DNA of 64,000 nt from an uncultured Micrococcaceae bacterium (GTDB lineage: Bacteria; Actinomycetota; Actinomycetes; Actinomycetales; Micrococcaceae). Positions within the stretch are counted from its first letter, which is position 1. Every line of letters begins with the position of its first letter. The stretch lies in the NCBI GenBank assembly GCA_947502645.1, contig CANNAD010000001.1:620001-684000 (forward strand), in the 5' to 3' direction. Under the pieces are notes generated by a model. It worked only from the letters and a program-made list of their open reading frames with translations, did no database searches and was not told the DNA's origin. The translations under genes were made by a program, and so were the position numbers. Positions 25,849 to 34,652 of this stretch are shown piece after piece.

Positions 25849-25894
25849 ACCACCAGCTAGACAGAAGCCGGTCGAGAAGGGTTCGCGCTCGAGG

Positions 25895-28000
25895 TCACCG
25901 CTGCGGCGTTGGCGCACCCAGTGCCCTCACCAACCGGTCGAAGCGCGCGTTCGTGGCCAGATCCTCCACCAGCACAGCCTGCCCGTCGGCGTCGGCCAGG
26001 GGAACACGCCAGTTCGGGTACTCGTCGCTGGTGCCCGGCTGATTCTGGGTCCGCCGCTCTCCCACGGCGTCCGCAAGCGAGATGCCGAGCAGCACGGATG
26101 GCGTATGAGCAATGAAGGAGTGCAACTGCTCAACAGCCTCTTGCACACCACCGGAATCAGCACCAGGCTCAACAGAAGCAGCAACACGAGACCGCACCAT
26201 GGACAACACGCCCTCCTGCGCCTCCCCGTCGGCCCGACGCTCTTCCTCCACCGGCCGGCTCAGCAGCCCAAGCGACTCGCGCAGGTCCACGTGCTCCCCC
26301 GTCAGATAACCAGCGCTGGGCGGCAGATCGTGCGTGGTGACGGTGGTGAGGCATGCCTGCCGGTACTGTTCGGGCGGGCGCGGGCTGTCGCCGTCGTACT
26401 CAAACCACAGAATGGACGTACCCAGCACGCCTCTCGCGGCCAGGGTTTCCTGCACCACCGGTTCAAATAATCCCAGGTCCTCGCCGATCACCACGGCACC
26501 GGCACGCTCAGCTTCCAACGCGAGGATGCCGATCAGCGCGTCGTGGTCGTAGTAGACGTACGTGCCCTCGGCCGGGCTGGCGCCGTCGGGAATCCACCAG
26601 AGGCGGAACAAACCCAGAATGTGGTCAACCCGGATGCCGCCGGCGTGCCGCAGGATGGTGCGGAGCATGTCGCCGAAGGCCCCATAACCGGACTCCGCGA
26701 GACGTTCCGGGTGCCACGGCGGCTGGCCCCAATCCTGCCCCTGCTGGCTGAACATATCCGGCGGTGCGCCCACTCGCACACCCGAAGCCAGGACATCCTG
26801 CAGCATCCACGCGTCCGCGCCGTCCCGGGAAACTCCAACCGCGAGGTCGTGCACCACCCCGATATCCATCCCGGCGCCGCGCGCCGCGCCCTGGACCGAG
26901 GCGAGCTGCTCGTCGCAGAGCCACTGCAGCCACTCATGGAACTCGATCCGCTGCGCCAGTTCCTCCAGCCGTTTGGATGGAACGTCCGACGGCGAGTCCG
27001 GCCACTGCTTCTCATCCGCCTCGGCGAGCGCGCACCAGAGGGCAAAGTCCCGCAGGCCCGGGCCCTGTTCCTGGCGGAACCGCCGGAAATCTGCCTCGCG
27101 CTCGGGTCCGCGCTCCAGCTGAGCCAGGTCCTCGAGCACGTGCAGCTTCGCGGCGTAGCTGGTATCCCTGTCGATGAACTCCGCGTTGTGATTTGCGCTG
27201 TCGAAGCCGCGTGCAGTTTCGCGTATGGCGTCCTGGGTTTCCGGCGGGAGCTGCCCGAACTCCGGCACGTCCTCCACCCGCAGGTAGAGGGGGTTGAAGA
27301 ACCGCCGCGAGGATGGCAGGTACGGCGAAGGCTCCACTGGCGGCGCGGGCTGCGCTGCGTGCAACGGGTTGATCAGCACAAAATCGGCGCCCTTGTCAGC
27401 CGATACCTCGGCGAGCGCCGCCAGATCTGCCAGATCCCCGACGCCCCAGGACTTTTCGGATCGGATCGAGTACAGCTGCGCCATCAGCCCCCACCGCTGC
27501 TGTCCCGTCAGCCGGTCCCCTGTGGTGAGCCGCTGGGGTGTGACGATGAGCGCGCACACCGCCTGACCGCCGTCGTGCGTGGCTTCCAGCCGGTGCCACC
27601 CGAGGGGAAGCTGCGGCAGCTCAACGTTCAGCCGGTCGACGGTGACGCCGCCGACTTCCCGCGTCTGGGTAGCCGGCGGAACAGTCAGCTCGTGCCGCGT
27701 TCCATACTCGGCGATGACGGCGAGCTCCACTTGTGTGCCCGTAGGAACGTGGACGGACACGGCTGAGTCCTCATCCACGCGCACGACGACGGCGGGCGGC
27801 AGCACCCGACGCCATGTCTCAGTGGCCACCCGGTCCAGTGACGCCCGGATCTGGTCCGCGGTGGAACAGGGAACACCCAGCGCGGTCAGGATTTTCGTGA
27901 GCGTTTCCGCGCTGACGTCCTGCGTCTTCCCGTCCCAACCGGTGACGGTGGTGCTGACGCGATGGGCTTCGGCGAGCTGTTGCAGCGTTCCTTCTGGCAT
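25895..28000 (-). CDS. malQ: 4-alpha-glucanotransferase (amylomaltase)
   Basis: 701 residues, the usual length for actinobacterial MalQ with an N-terminal extension of about 160 residues. The catalytic domain contains GVGDLADL, the substrate loop EPSPYLPSSRRFFNPLYL, the nucleophile Asp in RVDHILGLFRLWWIP, the acid/base Glu in GEDLG, and the third carboxylate in TTHDLPP. It transfers alpha-1,4-glucan chains, making glucose from short maltodextrins in the cytoplasm. It has no maltose genes beside it here. GGGTG lies just before the ATG. Confidence 0.95.
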   Translation of the reverse strand: MPEGTLQQLAEAHRVSTTVTGWDGKTQDVSAETLTKILTALGVPCSTADQIRASLDRVATETWRRVLPPAVVVRVDEDSAVSVHVPTGTQVELAVIAEYGTRHELTVPPATQTREVGGVTVDRLNVELPQLPLGWHRLEATHDGGQAVCALIVTPQRLTTGDRLTGQQRWGLMAQLYSIRSEKSWGVGDLADLAALAEVSADKGADFVLINPLHAAQPAPPVEPSPYLPSSRRFFNPLYLRVEDVPEFGQLPPETQDAIRETARGFDSANHNAEFIDRDTSYAAKLHVLEDLAQLERGPEREADFRRFRQEQGPGLRDFALWCALAEADEKQWPDSPSDVPSKRLEELAQRIEFHEWLQWLCDEQLASVQGAARGAGMDIGVVHDLAVGVSRDGADAWMLQDVLASGVRVGAPPDMFSQQGQDWGQPPWHPERLAESGYGAFGDMLRTILRHAGGIRVDHILGLFRLWWIPDGASPAEGTYVYYDHDALIGILALEAERAGAVVIGEDLGLFEPVVQETLAARGVLGTSILWFEYDGDSPRPPEQYRQACLTTVTTHDLPPSAGYLTGEHVDLRESLGLLSRPVEEERRADGEAQEGVLSMVRSRVAASVEPGADSGGVQEAVEQLHSFIAHTPSVLLGISLADAVGERRTQNQPGTSDEYPNWRVPLADADGQAVLVEDLATNARFDRLVRALGAPTPQR

Positions 28001-28038
28001 GGCACCCAGCGTAGTGGGCCGTCGCGCCGAGCGTCCTG

Positions 28039-29082
28039 CTATTTGCTCTTCAGCAGCCGTTCGACGCGTGGTTTGACCTCGGTGGCCAGCAGGGTGAGTG
28101 ATTCGAGGAAGTGTTCGTGGGGCAGGCCGCCGATGTCCATTTGCAGGAAGTGCCGCATATGTCCCATGTGCCCGTGGAGGTCCACGATGCGTTCGGCCAC
28201 CTCGTCGGGATCTCCCACATAGTAGGCGCCGGGGAAGTCGGCCTGGGCCAGGAACTGGCGCTTGTCAGGTGCCGGCCAGCCGCGGAGCTTACCCATTTCG
28301 ATGTTGAGGTTGTGCCAACCCGGGTAGAACCTATCCAGCGCTTCCTTCTTGGTGGGCGCTATCAGGCCGAGGGCGGCTACGGAAACCTTGATGTCCTCGC
28401 CCGTGTGTCCGGCCTGGGCTGCGGAGGCCCGGTAGAGCTGCGCAAGCGGGGCGAACCGTGCCGGGGCGCCGCCGATGATGCCGTACGAGACGGGCAGCCC
28501 AAGCTTTCCGGCACGCACAGACGACGGCGCACTGCCGCCGGTCGCCACCCAGATCGGAATGCTTCCGTTGACGGGCCGCGGAACAACAGCGAGGTCGTCA
28601 ATGGCAGGACGGACAGTCCCGGACCAGCGGACGCTTTCGGTTTCGCTGTTGTTGATCCTCATCAGGAGGTCCAGCTTTTCCTCGTACAGCCTGTCGTAGT
28701 CCGCCAGGTCATATCCGAAGAGCGGGAACGTTTCCACCGAGGACCCGCGGCCGGCGGTGATTTCCACGCGCCCGCCGCCGGAGACGGCGTCGGCAATGGC
28801 GAACTGCTGGAACACGCGGACGGGGTCGTCGGTGCTGATGATGCTCGCGCCGCTGCCGAGCTTGATCTGCTTCGTCGCAGCGGCCGCGGCGGCGATCACA
28901 GTTCCCGGCGAGGAGGCAGGCATATCCAGGGTGTGATGTTCGCCTACACCGAAGTAGTCGAGCCCGTTCTCATCGGCCAGGACGATGGCGTCATGAAGGT
29001 TCCGGATCGATTCCGCCGTGGGACGAAGGCTACCGTCGGGATTGCGGGGTGTGTCGCCGAAGCTGTAGGCGCCCAGTTCCAT
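28039..29082 (-). CDS. LLM class flavin-dependent oxidoreductase
   Basis: 347 residues from the ATG at 29082, which has AGGAG 7-8 nt upstream; the frame extends further back without a ribosome site. It is a luciferase-like TIM-barrel protein with LDYFGVGEHH, KLGSGASIISTDDPVRVFQQ, GRVEITAGRGS and a C-terminal GDPDEVAERI typical of the family. Such enzymes use reduced FMN (or F420) to oxidise or reduce small organic molecules; the substrate is unknown. It follows the NAD(P)-binding reductase gene by 28 nt and belongs to the same unit, downstream of the MarR operator. Confidence 0.9.
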   Translation of the reverse strand: MELGAYSFGDTPRNPDGSLRPTAESIRNLHDAIVLADENGLDYFGVGEHHTLDMPASSPGTVIAAAAAATKQIKLGSGASIISTDDPVRVFQQFAIADAVSGGGRVEITAGRGSSVETFPLFGYDLADYDRLYEEKLDLLMRINNSETESVRWSGTVRPAIDDLAVVPRPVNGSIPIWVATGGSAPSSVRAGKLGLPVSYGIIGGAPARFAPLAQLYRASAAQAGHTGEDIKVSVAALGLIAPTKKEALDRFYPGWHNLNIEMGKLRGWPAPDKRQFLAQADFPGAYYVGDPDEVAERIVDLHGHMGHMRHFLQMDIGGLPHEHFLESLTLLATEVKPRVERLLKSK

Positions 29083-29110
29083 GGTGTTTCTCCTGTTGCA
29101 GTGGTGTGGT

Positions 29111-29785
29111 TCAGACGCCAGCCAGTTCACATTCGGCGGCCATGATGGCGCCCAGCCTCTCTGCGGTGTGGCTGCCGTTGAAGATGTCCGTGCCCGGCTG
29201 GAAAGCTCGCCCGGCCGCGAGTGGGCCCGCGTCTACCGGGTCATAACCCAGACGATTGATGAAGCTGGCCACGGTGGCCTTCGCGCCGTCGTCGTCGCCG
29301 GCCAAAGCCAGCGCGCGCCGTTCACTGGAACCAGGGCTCCGGCCGTCGGCCTCGAGGTCGTGGTACCCAATATGGTTGAGCGTCTTCACGACTCTTGAGT
29401 CAGGCAAATGGGCCTGAATGATTTCGCTGGTTGTGCGGTTGTCGTTGTCGAAGTCCTCAATCTCGCCGTCGATGGGAACCCAATGGTTCATCGCGTCAAT
29501 GACGGTCTTGCCAGCCAGAAGTTCCGGGTCGAGGGTGAGGTACTTGTGCATTGGCACTGCCAGGACAACGACGTCGGCTTCCGCAGCTTCTGCCGCCGTG
29601 ACGGCGAGCGCCCCGGGGGTGACGATTTCCACGAGGAGTGCAATATCTTCGACCGGCTTGGCGGTGGCGATCCTGACCTCGTAGCCAGCCTTGAGCGCTT
29701 GACGGGCGACGGCGGTCCCCACCCTGCCCGCGCCAAGGATCCCGATGGTCTGGGCCCCTGCAGACCGCTGCTGTGGAACACTCAC
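29111..29785 (-). CDS. NAD(P)-binding reductase of the NADPH:F420 oxidoreductase type
   Basis: About 224 residues from the GTG at 29785, with GGAAGGA 8 nt upstream. The N-terminal Rossmann motif is IGILGAGRVGTAVARQALKA, followed by VVVLAVPMHKY and a second half typical of the F420_oxidored family. It probably passes electrons between NADPH and a flavin or deazaflavin, perhaps for the LLM enzyme encoded next to it. It is divergent from a MarR gene across a palindromic operator. Confidence 0.85.
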   Translation of the reverse strand: MSVPQQRSAGAQTIGILGAGRVGTAVARQALKAGYEVRIATAKPVEDIALLVEIVTPGALAVTAAEAAEADVVVLAVPMHKYLTLDPELLAGKTVIDAMNHWVPIDGEIEDFDNDNRTTSEIIQAHLPDSRVVKTLNHIGYHDLEADGRSPGSSERRALALAGDDDGAKATVASFINRLGYDPVDAGPLAAGRAFQPGTDIFNGSHTAERLGAIMAAECELAGV

Positions 29786-29800
29786 TGTGCTCGTCCTTCC

Positions 29801-29819
29801 GACAACAATATATGTTGTC
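29801..29819. promoter_or_regulatory. MarR-type operator palindrome
   Basis: GACAACA and TGTTGTC form a perfect inverted repeat around ATATA in the divergent promoter between the reductase and marR genes, 16 nt before the reductase start. MarR proteins bind such 16-20-bp palindromes, so autoregulation and control of the reductase/LLM genes are likely. Confidence 0.7.
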
Positions 29820-29880
29820 TGACAGACTATATGTGCCACCGATTATCTGCAAAACGTCGCATCGAGGGTATGATTTGCCT

Positions 29881-30384
29881 ATGATCACCAGCACACAATC
29901 CCTCCAGGAGACCGCAGCCACCAGCGTTCCGGGCGACCTGGGATGGCACCTGGCCATGGTGCTGCGTGGCTACCAGACCCGTTTCGAAGCAGCGGTTGCC
30001 CAGATGCCCGCTGGCGTCCGCGGCTTTCAGGTGCTCTCCGCCGTTGTGCACAGGGAACCACCTAATCAGCAGGCCCTCGCCTCGCACCTCGCCATCGACC
30101 GCACAGTGCTGACCTACCTGATTGACACGCTCGAAGGTGCCGGCGTTGTCGAACGAATTCCCGATCCAACGGATCGCAGGGCCCGGAAGATCGTCGCCAC
30201 CGCAGCCGGACGGGAAGTCCTGGCCGCCCATGAAAATCGGGTTGCGGCAGCAGAGGCGGATCTCCTGGCCGGCATGGAAGAGGACGACGCCCGGAACCTT
30301 GGCGTCCTCATCGGCCAGCTCGCCAGGAACGTCCACCGCGCCCAACCCGGGGCGAACCCCTGCGAAGCCATGGACAACCTGTAG
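29881..30384 (+). CDS. MarR family transcriptional regulator
   Basis: 167 residues. The winged-helix core includes NQQALASHLAIDRTVLTYLI and the wing VERIPDPTDRRARKIV, with dimerisation helices at both ends. It is transcribed away from the reductase and LLM oxidoreductase genes with a perfect palindrome between them, so it most likely represses them until a small aromatic or oxidant binds. The ATG at 29881 is chosen because it immediately precedes the family homology. Confidence 0.92.
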   Translation: MITSTQSLQETAATSVPGDLGWHLAMVLRGYQTRFEAAVAQMPAGVRGFQVLSAVVHREPPNQQALASHLAIDRTVLTYLIDTLEGAGVVERIPDPTDRRARKIVATAAGREVLAAHENRVAAAEADLLAGMEEDDARNLGVLIGQLARNVHRAQPGANPCEAMDNL

Positions 30385-30410
30385 GTCATGAACTCCGATC
30401 CCCAAATCGC

Positions 30411-31580
30411 TCAGTCGCCTTTCACGTTCACGATCTGCCGTAACGTATGCCGTATCTCCACGAGGTCCGCGGCGTCCTCCATGACCACGTCGATAGGTTT
30501 ATACGCGCCGGGTATTTCGTCGATGAAGGCAGCAGTGTCCCGGTATTCGATGCCCTTCATGGCGGCCCGCAACTCGTCTAGCGAGAATTTCTTGCGTGCA
30601 GCGTTCCGGCTGAACCCGCGGCCAGCACCGTGCGGTGCAGAGTTCGACGACGGCTTGAACCCTTTCCCCACCACCACGTACGACGCCGTCCCCATGGACC
30701 CCGGAATCAGCCCCGGCCTACCCACGGACGCTTCAATGGCCCCCTTACGCGATAGCCAGACCTTCCTCCCGTAATGGGTTTCCGGCGTCGTGTAGTTGTG
30801 ATGGCAGTTGATTCGCTCCTGCTCCACAACCTCCCTGCCCAACCACCGATTGAAGCAATGCACCACGCGGTCCATCATTTCCTCACGGTTGAGTAGTGCA
30901 AAGTGCTGCGCCCACATCAGCTCCCTGATATACCGGTCAAATTCTGCGGTGCCTTCCTCAAGATAGGCGAGGTCCCGGTCCGGCACGGAAATGTTGTGGT
31001 CGCGACAGTATTCCTGGGCAGCCTTGATGTGGCGTTGGGCGATCTTGTTCCCCACGCCCCGGCTCCCGGAATGCAGGAACAGCCAGATGCGGTCGGTCTC
31101 GTCCAGGCTGACCTCAATGAAATGGTTTCCACTTCCGAGGGTGCCCAACTGCAGCTCCCAATTCTTGACGTACGACGCCGGATCGAACCCGGCGTCGTCG
31201 GCCTCCTGGCGGAGCTGGTCAAGGCGAGGCGCCGCCGTCGCCTGTACCGTCTTGTTGTTGTTCCCGGCGGAAAGAGGAATGGCTCGTTCGATTGATGTGC
31301 GTAGCGGGCGGAGGTCCCGGCCCTCAATGTCCTACAGGGAAAACTGGGTTCGCACGGCGATCATCCCGCAGCCGATATCCACGCCGACGGCAGCGGGAAT
31401 GATGGCTCGTTCGGTAGGGAGTACGGATCCGACGGCGCAACCCTTGCCCAAGTGGGCGTCCGGCATGGAGGCGAGATGCGGGTAGATGAAAGGCATCGCG
31501 GCGGTGCGTGTGTTCTGCTCCAGCGTCTGCTCGTCAATGATGGACGCGAAGTTGATGTATCTGTCAGTGACGTGCTCCAC
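30411..31580 (-). pseudogene. rtcB: RNA 3'-phosphate ligase RtcB, interrupted by an in-frame amber codon
   Basis: From the GTG at 31580 (GAGAGGTG upstream) to 30411 there are 389 codons in one frame, the usual length of the shorter bacterial RtcB form. Metal-binding and catalytic motifs are all present: MPDAHLGKGCAVG, GVDIGCG, GSGNHFIEV, HSGSRG, INCHHN and the guanylylated-histidine motif PHGAGRGFSR. Codon 83, at 31332-31334, is TAG, between AVRTQFSL and DIEGRDLRPL, in the same frame. The enzyme joins RNA 3'-phosphate or 2',3'-cyclic phosphate to 5'-OH ends. Unless the stop is suppressed or is a sequencing error, only an 82-residue fragment and possibly a downstream restart would be made. Confidence 0.88.
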
Positions 31581-31725
31581 GGGTTCACCTCTCAGGTCTG
31601 GTCCGGCGTCGTGCTTCACCCCATCATGACGTGCTCCCTTCACCTCAGCCAGCCCCAATGATAAATTGGAAGCTTGCTTACCTATTGATGAGCAAGGGAG
31701 CATCGAGTAACAGGAGGGCACGATC

Positions 31726-31980
31726 ATGGCAGAACGTGGAAGCACCACCAACGGACCAGCACTCGACGACGAGCTGAAGCACGAGTCCCAGGGTCTTGAG
31801 CAGGGCAACCGCCCCACCCGCGCTGAGGATTGGCGCGAGGCGGAGACCGTTGAGGACAACCTGGACGACACACCGGACCCCGTGCGTGAAGGCATTGGCT
31901 CGGTCACAGACACCAGCGACAAGAAGGACGTCGAGGCCTCGGACGTCACCTCTGAGGGCGGGCCCAGAAACCAGAGCTAG
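31726..31980 (+). CDS. Small acidic hydrophilic protein
   Basis: 84 residues, very rich in Asp, Glu, Thr and Ser, with no hydrophobic segment (MAERGSTTNGPALDDELKHE at the start, GGPRNQS at the end). It is preceded by a strong AGGAGGG 6-7 nt before the ATG, so it is probably translated. Composition suggests an intrinsically disordered, heat-stable protein, possibly stress-related. It overlaps the end of the convergent hydrolase gene by four bases. Confidence 0.7.
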   Translation: MAERGSTTNGPALDDELKHESQGLEQGNRPTRAEDWREAETVEDNLDDTPDPVREGIGSVTDTSDKKDVEASDVTSEGGPRNQS

Positions 31981-32570
31981 TCCCCCTCAGCCACCTGTTC
32001 CAGCACCTCGGCGGTGGTGACGACGTCGGCAAACCCGCCGCCGTGCAGGTTCACCGCCGTCGCGTGCATGAGTTCGTCCGCCGTTGCAGTGAGAGTATCG
32101 CCGTCGGGCGTGATCGGCCCCTCCATGTCGAAAGTGCGGGTGGCGTCCAGCGGGAAGATGACCTCGTAGCCCAGGTTTCCGCCCATGCGCGATGTGGTTT
32201 CCACGCACATGTTCGTCTGGATTCCGCAGACCACGATCTGGTGGATGCCCTGTTCGGTCAGCCACGAGTCAAGGTCCGGGGAACCAATGAATGACGAGTT
32301 CACGCTCTTGGTGACCAGAAGATCGGCGTGCGCCTCGGCGACGAAAGGTTTCAGCGCGTTCCCGTCGGCACTCGGATGCAATGGCGAACCGGCGTCGTGA
32401 CTGTCGTGGCGCACGACGACGATCGGCCGCCGCTCCGACTCCCACGCCATGATGAGACTGGCAATGTTTCCCTCACACGCCGGGTTATTGGACTTACCCC
32501 AGTAGGGGTCATCAAAGGCGAGCTGGACGTCGATGACTACGAGGGCCGCGTTGGGGTGAAGTGTCTTCAT
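31977..32570 (-). CDS. Isochorismatase-like cysteine hydrolase
   Basis: About 197 residues from the ATG at 32570. Family motifs are ALVVIDVQLAF (catalytic Asp), LLVTKSVNSSFIGS (Lys) and IVVCGIQTNMCVETTSR with the nucleophilic Cys preceding VETT. Members hydrolyse amides or isochorismate; the substrate is unknown. It lies 12 nt after the aminotransferase gene on the same strand and is probably co-transcribed. Confidence 0.9.
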   Translation of the reverse strand: MKTLHPNAALVVIDVQLAFDDPYWGKSNNPACEGNIASLIMAWESERRPIVVVRHDSHDAGSPLHPSADGNALKPFVAEAHADLLVTKSVNSSFIGSPDLDSWLTEQGIHQIVVCGIQTNMCVETTSRMGGNLGYEVIFPLDATRTFDMEGPITPDGDTLTATADELMHATAVNLHGGGFADVVTTAEVLEQVAEGD

Positions 32571-32582
32571 GGAACAACTCAA

Positions 32583-33749
32583 TCAGGCCGGTGGGACAAA
32601 ACTGGAATCCGCAACAATACAGGCCACATCGCGGAACACGGCCGGTGCTGTTGTTGCATGTACGGAGAACCGAATCCGGTCGTGGCCGTGGAGCGTTGCA
32701 GAGATCCCTCCCTCAGCAAGTGACCGATGAGCTTGAGCGGCCTTACCGTCAGGGACACCGGCGACGACGATTCCCCCGCGGTCGCGACGGTCGCGCGGCG
32801 ACAACACCTCTACCCCTGTGTCATCGAGGCAGCCGATCAGCGCGTCGACACCAGAGGCGATCTGCGCATCAATCCGGGCGACAGACGCGCTCTCGATAAG
32901 TTCAAGTGCTGACGCGAACGCCCCTGCAGCGAACGGTGACAGATTCGACATGGAGAAGCGGTCAGCACCGGGTCGAAGGTCATGCTCCATACCGTCATAC
33001 GCATGGGCGTCCATGACACCGGTCCAACCGCCAAGTACGGGCCGGATTCGTTCAAGCCCGGCGTCCGAGAACGCCATACCGCCCGCACCCCATCCCGCAC
33101 GAACCCACTTCTGACCGCCCGCAACCAGTACGTCCGCAGGTGACCAGTCCACATCAACCGCCCCGAAGGCCTGGATGCCATCGACGATCAGCAGCCTGTC
33201 CGCGCCGATCACTTCCCTTATGCCGGGCAAGTCCGCCCGAAGACCAGTACGGAAGTCGACAGCGCTGACGGTCACCGCAACGGTCTCGGAGTTCATCGAT
33301 TCGGCCACAAGATCCGGCGTCACATGCACTCCCGGCCCGCCCATAAGCTGCGCGTTCACCCGCCCAATGTCATGGGCACGCAACCAGGGGTAAAGATTCG
33401 CGGGAAACTCGCCCGAACTGATGAGCACCGCCCCACGCTCAATGCCGAATGCCGCCTGAAACAGTCCCAGAGACGTGTTCGGAACAAGCCCCACGTTTTC
33501 AGGCGGGAAGCCGCTGAGTCTCGCAAAGGCCTCGCGCGCCCGCAACGATTGCGCGTCCAACACGCCGCCTGCTTCAACGCTTCCGGACATCGCGGTCTCC
33601 ATCAAACTGGCGCTGGTTTCCGCGGCAACGCGCGACGGCGGCCCGAACCTCGCGAAGTTCAGGTACCCCCGGTCCTCGCCAAAGGCCTCAAGGTACGACG
33701 TCGGCAACGCACCGTCGCCGGGCGCGGGTGGAGTGGATGCGGCAGTCAT
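32583..33749 (-). CDS. Class V aminotransferase (PLP-dependent)
   Basis: 388 residues. The PLP lysine lies in VLVAGGQKWVRAGWG, the cofactor-binding aspartate in LLIVDGIQAFGAVDVDW, and the phosphate-binding region in VPNTSLGLFQAAF. The fold is that of cysteine desulfurase/kynureninase-like enzymes, but the cysteine loop of NifS/SufS is not seen, so it may act on an amino acid or as a selenocysteine-lyase-like protein. It is followed closely by the isochorismatase-like gene. Confidence 0.88.
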   Translation of the reverse strand: MTAASTPPAPGDGALPTSYLEAFGEDRGYLNFARFGPPSRVAAETSASLMETAMSGSVEAGGVLDAQSLRAREAFARLSGFPPENVGLVPNTSLGLFQAAFGIERGAVLISSGEFPANLYPWLRAHDIGRVNAQLMGGPGVHVTPDLVAESMNSETVAVTVSAVDFRTGLRADLPGIREVIGADRLLIVDGIQAFGAVDVDWSPADVLVAGGQKWVRAGWGAGGMAFSDAGLERIRPVLGGWTGVMDAHAYDGMEHDLRPGADRFSMSNLSPFAAGAFASALELIESASVARIDAQIASGVDALIGCLDDTGVEVLSPRDRRDRGGIVVAGVPDGKAAQAHRSLAEGGISATLHGHDRIRFSVHATTAPAVFRDVACIVADSSFVPPA

Positions 33750-33783
33750 CGGAAAGTCCTCACAAAAAGCACGCTACACCCAC

Positions 33784-34605
33784 TCAGATGAACCGCAACA
33801 CCGCCTGGACCGGTGTGTGGTCGGAGGGCCAGCCGCCGTCGTACGTTGTGGTGTTAATGCCCACCCGCCCCACTGAAACGCCCGGGCTGGCCAGCACCCA
33901 GTCAATGCGTTTCCGCCCCGGTTTCGGCGCCCGGTAGTGCGGAAAAGTGCCCCACTCGGGGGTGGTACGCGAGCGCGCCGTCTCCCATGTGTCCAGGAGC
34001 ACCCCTCCCCTGGTGAGTGCCAGATACGGTTTGGTGCCGACGTCGGTATTGAAGTCACCGAATACGACGACGGGCGTGCGGCGGGTCGCCGCGAGGTTGC
34101 GGACCATGTTCGCGGACTGGAGGCGGGATCCGCGGGACAGGTGGTCCCAGTGCGTGTTCATGGCACGGAAGGTGGTATCGGTGGCAGTGTCGCGGAAGGT
34201 TGCGCTGACCAGGATGCGCGGGACCATGTTGCCCCAGGACGAGGAGCCGGAAGTGTGCGGGGTGTCCGAGAGCGCGAACTGTTCCCAGTCCAGCAGTTCA
34301 AGCCGTCCGGCGTCGTAGAAGAGGGGGCAGCTTTCACCCGTGCCGTCCGCTTTGCGACCTCTGCCGACGTAATCGTAATTGCGTCCGAGACCGGCCCGGA
34401 CGGCATCGTACTGTTCCGGCATGGCCTCCTGAATGCCGACGATGGAAGGCCGTTCGGCCGCCAGCAAACGGCGGACGAGCGGTTCACGATAGGACCACCG
34501 GTCAGGGCTGCGGGGCGTCAGATTCCGGACGGGACGGCGGATGTTGAACGTCATCACGTGAAGTCCGGGGGCAGGAACCGAGCCGATCATCGACGAAACT
34601 GTCAT
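33784..34605 (-). CDS. Endonuclease/exonuclease/phosphatase family protein
   Basis: 273 residues with all signature segments: VMTFNIRRP (Asn), IVGIQEAMPEQ (metal Glu), MNTHWDH (His), VVFGDFNTDVG (Asp and Asn) and SDHTPVQA (Asp, His) at the C-terminus. Proteins of this superfamily cleave phosphodiesters in nucleic acids, sphingomyelin or phosphoinositides; this small cytosolic-type member has no obvious signal peptide. It diverges from the DUF2891 gene. Confidence 0.9.
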   Translation of the reverse strand: MTVSSMIGSVPAPGLHVMTFNIRRPVRNLTPRSPDRWSYREPLVRRLLAAERPSIVGIQEAMPEQYDAVRAGLGRNYDYVGRGRKADGTGESCPLFYDAGRLELLDWEQFALSDTPHTSGSSSWGNMVPRILVSATFRDTATDTTFRAMNTHWDHLSRGSRLQSANMVRNLAATRRTPVVVFGDFNTDVGTKPYLALTRGGVLLDTWETARSRTTPEWGTFPHYRAPKPGRKRIDWVLASPGVSVGRVGINTTTYDGGWPSDHTPVQAVLRFI

Positions 34606-34652
34606 GGCAACAGCCTATGGTCGTTAACAACGTTCACGAGAGGCAATTTTCA

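Noticed and set aside
31332-31334. TAG in rtcB as a recoded sense codon (pyrrolysine or similar)
   Set aside because: Other genes in the window end with TAG normally (for example 3298-3300 and 31978-31980), so general reassignment is excluded, and no recoding element was seen.
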